From assembly GCA_020747065.1 (NCBI GenBank), contig JAGMVK010000009.1, positions 992,001 through 1,056,000 on the forward strand: a DNA stretch of 64,000 nucleotides. Direction: 5' to 3'. This document shows, one piece after another, positions 23,205-35,609 of the stretch. The DNA comes from Cadophora sp. MPI-SDFR-AT-0126. Lineage: Eukaryota; Ascomycota; Leotiomycetes; Helotiales; Ploettnerulaceae. The notes under the pieces are model-generated. The model was not told the DNA's origin and did no database searches. It worked only from the letters and a program-made list of their open reading frames with translations. The position numbers were made by a program, and so were the translations under genes. Within the stretch, counting starts at the first letter, position 1; each line of letters begins with the position of its first letter.

Positions 23205-24677
23205 GGCTTGACCTGACAGGACTGGTAGATGCAAAGAGCGAGAGATGTCCAAATGTCGTGGACCCTTTCCCAGTGTCTGGGAGCGGTTGAAGAAACGAGG
23301 TTATCTCGCGCCAGAACTCTGAACAGATGACGAGGAAAGTTTCTTTGCCGATATAGCCAAAGCCAAGGGTAGGGTCTTTGTGTTATTCGCAGCGATATTC
23401 CTTGTAGACAACCAATGTCCATGGGAAGTTTCAAGAGGCTCGCAGGATCTTGCTCCCGGTCGGAGTTGAGGTAGGTGCTGATGCGCGATGGGGATGCAGG
23501 GTCCTGATAAAGTGGAGATCAACTTGCGTCAGAATGTTTGGCTGGCATGGCCATGTTCCTTTCCTGAAGTTGATGGTGGTCTTGCGCCGAAGAGGAAGTA
23601 GTTGAACAACAGTCAGAGAGAGCGAGAAAAGGAAAGAGAAGATGAGTGAATATCAGTAACGAGAGAGCTGTGTGTGAGTGGAAAGCACTGCAGTTCTGCA
23701 GTTACTCAGCCCGGCCATCTGATTGATTTTGTTGGGAGCAGCCACGATGAGCTGGCATTAGCTTCATGCAGCCCTACTGTACAGCTCTCTCTTGATAGTG
23801 AATGGGTGGCTTGCATGTGTTTTGTGTCAACCCTCATGTGGAAAGGAATAATATTGCCACTGTTATCCTGAATTTAAAAGTGAATACTATGATTGTAAGT
23901 TACTTGAAGCAAGGTAAAAGTTGGGAAGCATAAATGAATTCTGCAGGACGAGATGGCCAGACTTCTGTGATCCTGGGGAAGTTCTGGTCTGAGCAACCAG
24001 CACTTAGAACATTCACCATACTAAAGATCTTCACGAGCGAGCTTTAACAGGAGTTGTTGAGACGAAAGCAGAAAGGTTTGAGGCTCGCATTTGGGATGAT
24101 TAGGCTCAATCGGTCTTGACATGCGAAGACACGGGATGATAGCCCAAACAAACATGGAAATCTCAAGCGAGGCGGCAGGCATACGTCGGGTCCCGTCGGT
24201 CCATGTGATGAATCATAAGTGAAACACTTCTAAAGATATGCTCTTAGGCACTGCAAAAATCAAGGCAATTCGAGATCAAGCCCGCCAGTGAACAACTTGA
24301 CATCCTTTCGTGTATTGAGCATTTTCCTTACTCCCAAGACCAAGCAGATGCTCTTCACATCTTAAGACGCCAACCAGCCTTCAATGCCCTCTCCTAGTCA
24401 GTATGTACAAATACGTGCTTTCGTCTCACTCAAAACAAAGATGCCTATCCAACATTTACACTTCGCCGCCCTCGCCCTTGAAAAATCCATGGTGTCCAGA
24501 GGCGCCTCTACCCTCGTTAATCATGCTCTCGGCGTCACCAACTTGCTTGCGTTCGCTGACTTCTCGGGTATGACGCAGTTTGAGATTCATCTGCTTTTGC
24601 CATAACATCCTCGTCAATCCTTGAGACGGTGTCGAATTCGATGAAAAACCCGCACCGCCCCTCATGACTGCTGATTG
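23205..24677. other. Intergenic region, no supported gene
   Basis: It lies between the start of the F-box gene and the end of the kinase gene, both on the minus strand. It should contain the F-box promoter near 23205-23700. No other feature is visible. Confidence 0.5.
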
Positions 24678-26188
24678 TTATTGGAGGGGTTCCGAGGAAC
24701 TGGAAAGACGGTTGAGATGAAGATATACATCTGTTCCGTAGCTGCAAGTCGATTAGTTTGATACAGTATCCCGTCAGAATTCCGCACTTACCCTTCCATA
24801 CTGATCAACTTCAAATCTCCTCCGAAATAGCGCGCATATAATCTTGATATGGGTAAGCCGTAACCAAATCCAGCCATTGGCGCTTTGAAATCACTTTTGT
24901 CAAAATCGGGATCCAAACTAGGCGTTGTATCCACAGTAGTGTACATGTAGGTCCAGACGAGAGGGATAGCGCTCCGGGGAATTCCACCACCTTCGTCTGA
25001 GATTTTGATAGTGATGTCTTCCTTTCCTTCTGCTACGACGACTTTGGTGACTGGGAATTCGTCCTTGTCCTGTCCATGTGTCTCGACAACTGCTCGTAGG
25101 GAGTTCTTCAAGGTCTCGAAAAGCATATGCGATAGATGCCCTGGGACATACATGAAATTGAGATTTGGGGGGCACACAAGTTGGACCTTGGGCGCATCGA
25201 ATAGTCCGTAGTGGTCCTCGCAGACGAATCGAGCATTTTCAATAGCTTCTTGTGCCAGATCCCGAACATTGGTCTTCGTGCAGATTATTCCTACGTATGT
25301 CGGGTCCTTGTTGTGGCTCTGGTCCGTCAAGGCAATATGCTGTCCAATCAACATTCGAATTCCAATTCGAGACATGTAGAAGCGATCCAAGAATGACTGT
25401 ATATTGTTATCGATCTGCATCCGTTGCCGTTTGCGCTTATATTCCAAGATTCCTTGTGCAACAGTGGTTACCACACCATCGTGCCGCCTTTTGATAGTAT
25501 TCAAGGTCTCTGCGAATCTTTGATTATAGTCGTGAAGCTCGGGTGGCCAGTCGGTGCTATCCTCCACAGTTGCAAAGTACCGTCTTGCTGATGCTGCTCC
25601 TTTCTTAGACTCCCCCCCATTACCATTCCCATTTCCATTCTGTTGCCAAGGCGAGGAAGTGTACTGGCCTCTTTCTACGCTGGGGTTCTGTGTGGCTTCC
25701 GTGAGGATCTTAGAAGATCTTCCGTGGTGCTTTGAGGGTTTCATGAGTCGGTCTCGTACGTCCTTCGATAGTTGCGGTCGTGAGAGTGTTGTTATCTCCT
25801 GTATCACATGTCAGCCACTATATCGAAGTCTGCGGGACTTGGAAGAGGGGCATTACCTCGAAAGACTGAGCATACCAGTCTTGTACTCTCTTAATCGATG
25901 GCATCTCGTTCAATCCATCTGGCAGATCTCCAAGCTCTTGTACCCTGTGGGCAAGTCGTATTGGGAGCTCTTCGGACAAGAATTGAGAGGCACGAAAAAG
26001 GGTCCCTAATTTACGAGCTCAGTTAGCACAAGCTGCACCATATATGATTCATTATGTACTATAGGACGCTGACCTGTTGATGGCTTCTCGCCGAATTGGA
26101 CCATCTGCCTTAAGCTCACACCGGTTGCAGGGAAGCCAGAATAGTGCTTGATGGTATCCATCAACCTCTCGGATTTCTTCCACGACAT
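24678..26188 (-). CDS. Mitochondrial pyruvate dehydrogenase kinase (PDK/BCKDK family, 444 aa)
   Basis: Four exons: 26074-26188, 25857-26005, 24792-25798 and 24678-24741. The N-terminal part, SGFPATGVSLRQMVQFG, SQFLSEELPIRLAHR and VQDWYAQSFEEI, is the helical BCDHK domain. The GHKL ATP-binding part shows the N box FETLKNSLRAVVE, G1 box DEGGGIPRS, G2 box GFGYGLPISRLYARYFGGDL and the closing GYGTDVYLHLNRL. Enzymes of this family phosphorylate and switch off the pyruvate or branched-chain ketoacid dehydrogenase E1 in the mitochondrial matrix. The fungal homologues are PKP1/PKP2. A Gly/Asn-rich insertion (GNGNGNGG, about residue 145) precedes the kinase half. No strong presequence is evident at this start. 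The ending SSSSEPLQ is typical of the family. Confidence 0.93.
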
Positions 26189-27612
26189 CTTGTAGACTGC
26201 TGTTGGCCCTCAGGCCTATGAATGGTGTTCAAAGCTCCGTCGACGCTGAATTGTCTTCTCTGCCATGAGCTGAGCGCCGTTTGATGTCCCTGCGTCTCCG
26301 AGGTAAGGAATTTAGGACTGAATGAGTCGTATGCCGAGGTAGGGTGGACCTTCGATTGCAGCTGTTACGTAGCGAGGTGCAACGAATTGGAAAGATGGAT
26401 AGATTGAGGTTGGATTGAACAATTGGACGATGTGCCGTAAAGGTGGGAGCGAAGAATAACAAGAGAAGTTGGAAAGGCTTTGTAGACACACGACAGTCGA
26501 TGAATCACATCTTTAGCACAATGCTAAGCGGGCGACGGGAGGGGACCTGCGAGCCTTCTCCCCGCACTGGCTGGGCGTGGGCGCCTTGCAGGGGGAAGGG
26601 AACTTGTAGGTATTTTCATTTCAATTCCATGAAAGCTTGTATTTCTTATGCGGCTTCTATCCAGGTAGATACAAACTTCCTTCAATCACTATTTTGCACA
26701 TTTTTTGCAGTCAATTTATTTTGTTAGCAGGTCCACAATGCCTCGAATGCTCGGGTTTGTTTTGCTTCACCGTCCGTCCCCAAAAGAAAAAGTCGCTTGA
26801 GCTCTCAGCTGATATCATACTAGATCAAGCTAAGCAGCCCAGCCCCAACCCAATCCAACCCATGTGAACCTCGGGCATGGAATATTTCGGCCTTCTCGTC
26901 CGAATTGCGGAGCATTCCGGGAGTTCGCTACTGGTGACCTCGCTTCATAAACTGCCGAACAATAATAGAAGAACTCTGAAGATGTTATCAGGAAAAGGTT
27001 GGATATACAAATGTCTTCATCTTCGGGGTCCAGGGAAATGGAATGCCGGTTTATTCTGCTCGTCTGAATCTTGTTGGCTTTCAAACGATCGAGTGGTTTC
27101 TCTGAAGACCAGCTATCGCTCTATATGTTGATCTCGCCTCTAAAGGGAGTCCGAGGAGACATTCAAGCTCACGAACATCACGAAAATAATCTTGAAGACT
27201 GCGAGGTCTTTTGAATCTTAAGTGCCTTTCTATGGAATTGTGTTCGCCTGAATTGTATTGGACAACAATCCTCACCACGTGCGTATAATACCCAGATATG
27301 CAAACAAGAGGCACAACGGCCTAAGCGATTTCAATTTGCTCACTCTATTCATGGAACGAATGCGACAGCACGCTGCCTTGAACTCTTGCATACCCCACTT
27401 CTAGGAAGTTGGCCAGGTCTCCAGGCTATATGTCTTGTTTCCTCGAGATTTTCCAGAAAAGCTCCGAAGCAGAATCAGAACTTCGAATGCAATGAGGCAG
27501 GCACAACCAAGTCGCTCCAGATAAGGCAACTGCAACGACCTCAATCCCCTTACTGTACCCCCAACCTGTTCCGAAGTACAATGCGAAGATTGGAAGCTCG
27601 AAAAGAGCAACA
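26189..27612. promoter_or_regulatory. Divergent intergenic region (kinase / PC-esterase-like)
   Basis: 1.4 kb separate the two divergent start codons. No frame inside it is convincing. An out-of-frame ATG at 27582 upstream of 27613 opens a short frame that overlaps the PC-esterase-like start. Confidence 0.45.
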
Positions 27613-28936
27613 ATGGGTTTCGCACCAAGACTCGCGACTTCATGGGCCTCCATGAAACTCGACACCCGCAACCTTCCATCGTCTCGAGTCTCTATCTTGC
27701 GCTTACTCTTCTTCCTGTTCTTCTTCTGCTGGGGCGCATATATGCTCTTCCTAACAGCCTCGTACATCGTCCATGTTACGTTTACACACCACGCTAAGCC
27801 TGTGATTCTTGAGCTTGGAGAAGAGTGAGTTCACTCCTCTTTCTGGCCAGCTAAGAACTCACATGTGTGGTTGGTAGTGCTATCAAACATTTTATTGGAA
27901 GTCGAGAATGCGAGATTCTACAAAAGGATGTGTATACTGCGCCATGGCCATTAAATCCCAAGGCTAGCCCTTTTTGCGGCAAGAGAGCTACACTTTTAGA
28001 GGCTATGAGCGGTGGTGGGAGGTATGGTTTTGACGAGCCCTTTGTTGGCAAAGGTATTTCTATGTCCCTTGACTTTCCCATGGACTAAGAGCTACAGCTA
28101 ATATGATTCTATCAGGTTGTACATACAGATGGTTCCCTACTCCAGAGATTTGTATGATCCTTGAACGCTTCAATGCCATTACCTTCGTTGGAGAGGATCT
28201 TGCACAATCCGTCTACGCCGCTTTCAACATTCTGTTACGAGAGAATCTCGCTCTTGGCGGCCTTCAACAGTGGATTATGAGTGACGAGGACAAGGCAAAG
28301 TGCAGATGTGACAACCAATTCTTGGACATTGAGTGTCAGAGGTTTGTGATCAAGAGTAGCGAGGACGCGAAGAAGAATGATGGTGGAGATCGAAAAGGAA
28401 GCCCTTACTTTTGTAATGGCAAGTCCCAAAAACCCCCTCGGCTATTTTCTTAGACTAATAAAGAAGACGTTCCTCACGTCTACATACCAGTCAAGGGCGT
28501 ACCTTCATCTGCAGAATCTCAAGCCGCGTTCAAAGATCTCACCTACGGCAAATCGAATCCGTGGCAACCATCACCCATGATTTTCTCTTCCGGACACGGT
28601 TCAGTTTTTGACACAGGTATAGCCACTAGATTGATGGATGAATGGGCCACGCTGGCCACAGGCGCAGAACGAAACATTCCAATGCTTTTTCTGAGTCCAC
28701 CAGCATTTGGACTCAACAAAGCACCGAATACAGCACCTAAGGAAGGCAATCTCGCGGTCTGGCATTTTCACACCGAAATCGCGCCGATAGCAAGAGAGAA
28801 GCACTTTGATGTTTTGAGTTATTATAACTTAACTTTGCAGGCATCGTCAGCGGATGGCGAGAAGTTTGGTGAGCGGGTGGCGTTGGTGCAGGCTATGATG
28901 GTTGTGAATTGGTTGAGTAAGCTGGAGACTTCCTGA
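27613..28936 (+). CDS. Type II membrane protein, PC-esterase-like fold (387 aa)
   Basis: Four exons: 27613-27824, 27878-28053, 28116-28418 and 28464-28936. A basic N-terminus precedes one hydrophobic segment (about 25-50, LLFFLFFFCWGAYMLF), giving a type II Golgi/ER topology. The lumenal part has SPFCGKRATLLEAMSGGGRYG, then CTYRWFPTPEIC, ERFNAITFVGEDLAQS and a late YYNLTLQASSADGEKFGE. This layout resembles the SGNH-like PC-esterase family of glycan O-acyl enzymes. The block-I GDS is replaced by GED, and the usual Asp-x-x-His region reads DGEKFGE, so catalysis is doubtful. The third intron uses a GC donor (GCAAGT at 28419); only this splice keeps the frame. The gene converges on the sphingosine-phosphate lyase gene 224 bp away. 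Family assignment is tentative. Confidence 0.7.
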
Positions 28937-29160
28937 CTTGACGATGGCATATTAAAAATGGTTGTATGCCATAGAGGAAACTTATGACTTACAAGAAGAT
29001 GTATGTACCCAGGAGAGGAACATTAGAGTCCGTGTCTGAAATTGTCATGATTTAGAAAAGTACACGAATGGAAACATAATTCTTGACCGAAACTCCACTC
29101 TTCAAAATGCCAACATATGCCAATCTAAACGCCACATATCACCACACTACAGAAGCACCG

Positions 29161-30969
29161 CTAAGCTTTGTACAAAGTGTCCAAGAACCCACTAGCGAGC
29201 TCAACGACCACGCTCTTGTTTGGCAAGCTTCCAGCAACACCATACAGCGCAGCGCTATCTCCCAAGCTTTTGCCCTTAGCACCCTTACCCTCCACGATCC
29301 TGACACGCTCCTTCTCCTTCTCTCCCTCAACAACAGCCTCCAGGTCAGAAATGAGCTTCTCCCACACCTTAACGATAGGTAGAGTGACTGCTACGTGGAT
29401 AGCAGGTGGGCTCTGCAGGGAGTTCAAATGCCAGCCCCTAGCAGACATCGCGTCAGCGATATCATATACGTCCAGCGTCTTCGAGTTGAACGCCACGACG
29501 GATACGAGGGGATGACCTAGCACTTCCAAATCGCTGTTCAGAGCAGGATTATGCTCAATGGCATCAACGATCTTCTTCGCAGCACCAACAATCTCCGAAC
29601 AAGACTTGATGTAACCCAATTCACCCACACTCATCAGACTAGCCCAACATCCGGCGATCAATGCACCCGGCCTGGAACCCGCGATCGAGGGAGACGCATA
29701 GACTCCACCAGACCAGTCAGGCGAGATGAAATATTGATAACTCCTGAGTTTTTCGCTTCGGTACAAACAAGTCGAGTTTCCCTTGGGCGCAAATCCGTAT
29801 TTATGCGTATCGCAACTGATACTCGTTACGCCCTTAAGTCTGAAATCGAAGAGCTCTGTCTCGAACCCGGCTTTCTCAAGGAAAGGGACTAGGAAAGAAC
29901 CCAGACAGCAGTCTACGTGTAGAGGAATCTTGCGCTTGACGGCGAGCTTGGAGAGGGAGGTGATGTCGTCGATGATTCCGTGGGGAAAGTTGGGAGCCGA
30001 CCCGACGAGGAGGACGGTGTTGCTGTTGATGAGGCGGGCGACGGAGGGGATGTGTACTTGGTAGGAGGGTGCTGGGCAGGCGACTAGGTGGATTTTGATG
30101 CCGAAGTATTCGCCTGCTTTGCGAAATGCTGTGTGGCCTGTCTCGGGGAGAATCCTAAAAGAGGTCATTAGTACAGAGCTGGTTCATTGTCGAAGGTGAG
30201 CTTACATCTCTGGCTCCGTAACGCCTCTCTCTGCATATGCTTTATTCCTGGCGCTCAAACATGCCATCAGGATAGACTCTGTTCCTCCACTGGTCGTCAC
30301 ACCTGCTGATCCACCGGGAGCATTAAACATAGTCAGAACCATCGACACAATCTCCGCCTCCATCTTTCTCACACCAGGGAACACATCAGGATGGATCGGA
30401 TTGGCCACAGTGAACTTTCCAAACGCCTCAGTCTGCAACTTGATCAGAGAATCCCCTCCATGATACACTGCCCCAGAAACAAATCCATCCTCCCATCTCG
30501 TGTGGTCCATATTGGCCAGTGTCTCCAGTTCCTTCAGTACTGTCTCCTCTGACCATCCTTCCTTCGGCAGTGTGAGATATCGTACCACACCTGGTCCGGA
30601 CGGCACAAGCTTCCCTTGTAACTTCGTGACAGCTTCGGAGACTTGTTTCTGGACTTGCGACCGGACGCCTGGTGCGCGGAGGAAGAGTCCATATGCGTAT
30701 CGCCTGAGGGCAATATATGTATCTGCGAATGTGCCGAACAATCCACGTCCCTTAAGCTTTAATAAACCCTTCCTCGTCCATCTTAGCAGAAACAGGAAGA
30801 ATATGAGGTTTCGAAACCTATAGATATTTTGCGATTAGCCATCTGCCCATCAATGACTGGGAGTAACTTACAAGTCGATGTTGAGGGACAGCAATTGGCC
30901 GCTCGATCCAGCCTTCTTGATCGCAAAGCTGTTGCGCAAACTCGCGGACAAACTCGAAGTGCCCGGCAT
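29161..30969 (-). CDS. DPL1: Sphingosine-1-phosphate lyase (567 aa)
   Basis: Three exons: 30872-30969, 30206-30817 and 29161-30154. Group-II PLP-dependent decarboxylase fold. The PLP lysine lies in SCDTHKYGFAPKG (Lys about 355), with HVDCCLGSFLVPF supplying the pyridine-nitrogen aspartate and GVTTSGGTESILMA binding the phosphate. An N-terminal hydrophobic segment (about 34-45, RNLIFFLFLLRW) anchors the protein in the ER. The enzyme cleaves long-chain base phosphates into a fatty aldehyde and phosphoethanolamine, the exit step of sphingolipid catabolism. The first exon was found upstream of a donor at 30871 and starts MPGTSSLSASLRNSF. The length fits yeast Dpl1 (589 aa) and animal enzymes (568 aa). 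Confidence 0.94.
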
Positions 30970-32114
30970 TCTGTCTTCGTCTCGTCTTCTTGGTATGCAG
31001 ACGGGTAGGATTAGGAAACGAGGGCTGGACGAAGCTTAATATGTGCCTCTGCCTTCACCCGGTCCGTTTGCAAATGGAGAGGTTGTAACAGTTACTTGGT
31101 TACAAAGGCTACTGTCCCACTCGCTTGAGATTATGCTCTTTGCCGAGGTGCAAGGCACATGCCATTGACGCGATTGCTACTTAATAGGCAGCTCAGAACC
31201 GTTTTGCAATCCACTTTTGCTCTGTCGCTCGGAGCTCTTTGCCAGTTTCAATTGGAATTTGGTACAACGGATTCGGAGTTGGGCCGTTGGGGTGGCGGAT
31301 AGGGCGTTGTGGAGGTTCCAAAACGAGACACCTCGTTGTTTCTCAGCCTTGTGATTGGCTTCCCATGGGTTCGGCAGAATCTGGCACGGAGGGGCAATTC
31401 AACAACCTCAACGTCACCGTTGACAAAAGCCGATTGTCAAAAGAGGTAGCTATCCAACATCTTGAATAGGAAACACGACTTACATATCTGTAGCCTGGTT
31501 GCTGCTGCTCACGGGTTGACCTTGCGAACTCTTGGACAAGGCTTCATCGTGAGAAAACGACAGATGACTTGGTGCTGATATTCTCGAATGATACTTCTAC
31601 TCCAGTGTTGCCGCTTCTAAAATTTCCTACTGTCCATTTCCAGACCATTGACAAGTACATGTGGCATAGACAATCTGGCTCTGTGGCGTATCTGATTGTA
31701 CTCTCTCAACTTCAACATTCAAGGTGCGTGCTTGCTTCAGAATTTGCATTGACTCCGGCTCAACCATCCTCTTGAATTTCCTTTCCAAATCAAACAACAG
31801 TGCTAGTGACTGTGAGGGTATGTGAACATAATATACAGTACAAGAGAAGCAATTAAATTGCACTCCCACAGATTTCATCGCTGCAAACGCCTGTTCTAGT
31901 AGGGCACCCGTACCCAATGCAGATGCTCATGCAAGATTATACACATATGCCAGACATTTACCTTATGTCGTCTTCCCCCAAACGCCGGAACGCCAGCCTC
32001 GAATCTTCCTCTGCCGATTTGTCGTTTGGGTTACTTCGTAGATCATAGATCATCAGGGCCCCCCGTACCATCCCTTCTAGTTGTTGTGAATATCGGTCAA
32101 GAATTGAAACGTGG
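30970..32114. other. Intergenic region, no supported gene
   Basis: It lies between two minus-strand genes. It should contain the promoter of the lyase gene near 30970-31250. No coding frame with an ATG and family motifs is visible. Confidence 0.5.
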
Positions 32115-33156
32115 TTATCGTTGGCGGAATGCTGTCCGCCATTGTTTTGAAAATGGCTCTGCCTCTCCCTCACAGCTTCGTCCTACTCCGTCGCATCCTG
32201 TAAATCGGATGACGAAATCTCCATCTTTGTATGTTCCTTCTGGCGAGGCAAGCTCCCTCTTGCTGTACGCATTCAACGCCCTTTGTGGTACAAGGGCCAG
32301 TCTAGAGAGGATTGTTGGGTGCCATTGCACAATATGTTCCTTGTAATCAGTCAGCATATTGGTACAAGACACAAATTTTGATCCACATACCAGAGCGTGT
32401 GTATCTGCTTTCTGGAAGTTATAAGATCTATACAGGGGATCAAACCACGTATCCAGAAAGAATTTGCTCCAGTCCCCCTTTCGAATTATGAAGCTGCCCT
32501 GCGATAATCCATCTTTGTCCTGAGTGAGAACAAAATCAATGTTTGCCCCTTTCAGATGTGGGAATGTCTTGATGACACTGTCAGGGGGTACGACTGGCTG
32601 ATCTCTGATCATCAAGCTCTCCAATTTCTTTGGATTCATAACGTCACCCTCCACAGTCATATCTGGATTCATGATGAGAGAGTTTTGGTCTAAGTACCAG
32701 ACGTAAGTTGTGTGCGGAAATTTGGTCAAAGCGTGTCGAACCGCAGGAACCTTCGACCAAGACGTAGGGGAGCTGCCCAAATCGTAATCCGTAACCGTTG
32801 GAAAGAAAGTGGTGTAGCCTATATCCAGTCAGCCGGTCTACCTTGCATGTCTCGTTCCAACAATGCATACCATGTTTTTTCGCGTATTCTATCCTGTTAT
32901 CCTTGATATTGTTCAAGTACTCTTTGCTGTACAGCTCCGGGTTCAGGACCGTGACAATAACCACTGGCGGTGTCCCTGACGGTATCCTTTCTGATCTTCC
33001 AAATATTTGGGATAGTAGGAAGATAGCTGCGCCGATTGCGCAGGCGCACAAGGCGATGGCCTGTACTCTACTCCTCCGCACCATTGGGAAACGTGTCGAT
33101 CGAGTCGCATACGGTGGGGGATTTGAGGATTTCCTCAGCGGCAGCGCCATGTGCAT
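32115..33156 (-). CDS. GT34 Golgi mannosyltransferase, Mnn10/Mnn11-like (312 aa)
   Basis: Three exons: 32871-33156, 32818-32391 and 32339-32115. A basic N-terminus and one hydrophobic anchor (about 31-51, VQAIALCACAIGAAIFLLSQ) give type II Golgi topology. The catalytic region includes NRIEYAKKHGYTTFFPTVTDY, then VPAVRHALTKFP and VWYLDQNSLIMNP, where the DQN replaces the DxD metal motif as is usual in Mnn10 relatives. The late motif IVQWHPTILSRLALVPQR and the terminal VIRFTGCDGVGRSC are also typical. Members of this family extend the alpha-1,6-mannan backbone as part of Golgi mannan polymerase complexes. Which of Mnn10 or Mnn11 it matches cannot be decided here. It lies between the lyase and KRE6 genes. 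Confidence 0.9.
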
Positions 33157-35609
33157 CTCGAGACGGAGAGGGCCTTTGGCGCCTCAGCAGTCGTTTCTCA
33201 AAGACGTAGAAGAGAGGACGCCCCCGAAATCGATGCTGTTGAGGATGATGTTCGAGATGATAGACTGGTCAAGGACCTCTTCCTCCCAGTCGTTTCCCTC
33301 CTTCGTATATGCAGCTCAGCGGTTCGCAGACGAATTGGTCAGCGACCAAGTCAGCGATTGAAAGGACTGTCTGTCAAATTGTGGAATGGGCTCAAGATGG
33401 TCGGCTTCTTGCGACTGAGAAAATAATGTCCTGGTGGAGACGCTGTGGTACGAAACGAAATGAACGAGTTCAAATTATTGTACAGTTTGGCATTTCCTGA
33501 TTAGTTGGGCCTAGCGTTCTGGGTGCGTGCTGGGTCGGTCTTGGTCCCTTCTTGAATCTGGCCAATCAAGGGGTCTGTTTCAGCTCGGCTGCCATGATAA
33601 GGATCTAAGGGGGAAACGACCAAATTTCAACATTTGCTGCGCTTGTCTTATTCTGATGAAGACCAGATATTTGCTTTCACACATAATCTAGTATAGTTTA
33701 TAGTTTATATTAGCATTTTTTTTAAAGTAAGAATTGATAGGTAATTTCTCAAGTGCTGTCAGTATGCCACCACGTCAAACGCTTTTGACAGCTGAGATCC
33801 CTAATCTTCTCCAAGAGATCTTCTGGCTAGCGGGCGGGCTTTTGGTAGTGTCGAGTGACTCAACTAGAAACCCCCTAATTCTAAAACATCCGTAGGAATG
33901 TCCGTCAGCTATCGTCATTGCTGTGATAAGTTCAACGTTAGAAAAGTGGTGAATGGGTCACATATAAACATTGACGTCTCGGTAGGTGGTCTTGTTTACA
34001 ATGCTTCCTCTGTAACTTCATAAGAACATCTCTAGGTATTTCAGCCATCATGACGTCTTCAATTATCCATTTGGTGTGCTAATGCAACAACTACCCTTGG
34101 GGGGGAAAGAAAGGAGAGAATTCTTTGGCTGCTCGATATGCTGCTGCAACTCCAGGAGGAAGCTTCAAACCGGATGAGTCCAAAGAATATGCCGAGGTGG
34201 GTATTTTCCACCTCAACGTCTTCTCGCTTCGACTTTTGTTTCACTCAACCATCCTCATACGACTATGGACATTCAATTAAGCGATCCATCTCCCCGTATC
34301 ACAAGTCATCACTGGAAAGTTCCCTTTAACAATATGGGCAGCAATGGATGAGAACATATGCTTCGACTCCATCACCCATCCTCTCCGTCAGGCAAGAACT
34401 CCAAAAACAGTTGATTGCCAATAAGGAAACACTAATCGGCCAATCCTCAGAACCGTGAACGAGCTTCTCTCGTAGTTAGAGAGCATAGAGCCGTGAGATG
34501 TGATAATACAGTGATCTATACTAGAATAAAGCCCACCTAGCCTGACACATAGGTCGACAAACATTTGGTCCTTCATCAGGACCAAATCTGCACTGATAAT
34601 ACACATGCAGCCCACCTGCCAATCCACGCTACACTTACTTTGACCAAGACATGTGTTGCACCAGACAAAGGTTTACAACCCTGGACGAAAGGAAGAGAGT
34701 ACTGGCTGAAGAACTTGCTCCAATGTACTCCTTCCATTCTATTCCGTTACTATCACCTCACGATACCACCCATTCACTTGGAAGCACAACACAAAAGCCA
34801 GGTTTTATTTTGAATTGTTTTTGCATCATATTCCTTTCCTCTTTCCTTGTTTCTCACTTCAATATGTAATCATCCGTCCGTCTATCCTCAACAGGAGTAA
34901 GGCAATTACACAATCCCAGCCAGTACCCAATACCTCACACAATCATCCAATTCCCTTCTCCAAGTAGAGGATCGTCTCATCTCATTCCATCTCGCGCAAT
35001 CCCCTCTGCCTCCCTTCCGTCCCTCATCTATCATATCATCAGATCGGCCATTCGGCCATCCCAGCCGTTTCGTGCCATCTATGCCATTCCACACCATGCT
35101 AAAAAATTCAAACTCATCTAGAGTACCGATCTATCGCGAAATGCATGCCGAATCCATTGGAGGCGAGTGACCTTTACTCGTAGCCCGAAACGCTCCAGCA
35201 GATAATCACCGAGAGCAGAAAACAAAGGGCAACTGGCCATTACAGCGGGATCGAAGTAATGTACATTAAATACATCGGGCCAGACGATGGGTGAACAGAG
35301 AACGCAGAAAATGGACGATTGACACCTCCCAGATGCCAGCCAGTGTCGGAATGACGATGAATGAAAGCAAAGTAAAGTTTATGCAACGCCAACTCCGTTT
35401 TCGCAATGCTTTGACAAGGACTATGCCCGCGCGGATGTATGTTTATGAGAATGAGAAATTTGCAAAATTCTGGCGCCATTTCCTGCCGCCTTCTATGTTT
35501 CTTTTTCCGCGTGTCGTTCGTTTCGGATTCGGAGTCCGGGGTATTATGAAGTAGTAAATAGGAGCAATTTATACAGGTTGTTTGGTATGTACTGCCTCAG
35601 GAGAGGGTC
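33157..35609. other. Intergenic region, no supported gene
   Basis: An AT-rich patch near 33640-33740 contains repeated ATAGTTTATA-type words and a T-run. An ATG-started frame of 63 codons at 34138-34329 has no family motif. The KRE6 3' untranslated region probably ends around 35200-35600. Confidence 0.5.

Noticed and set aside
24456..24665. Minus-strand frame directly after the PDK stop
   Set aside because: The PDK protein ends with the family-typical SSSSEPLQ before it, so this is probably 3' untranslated sequence.
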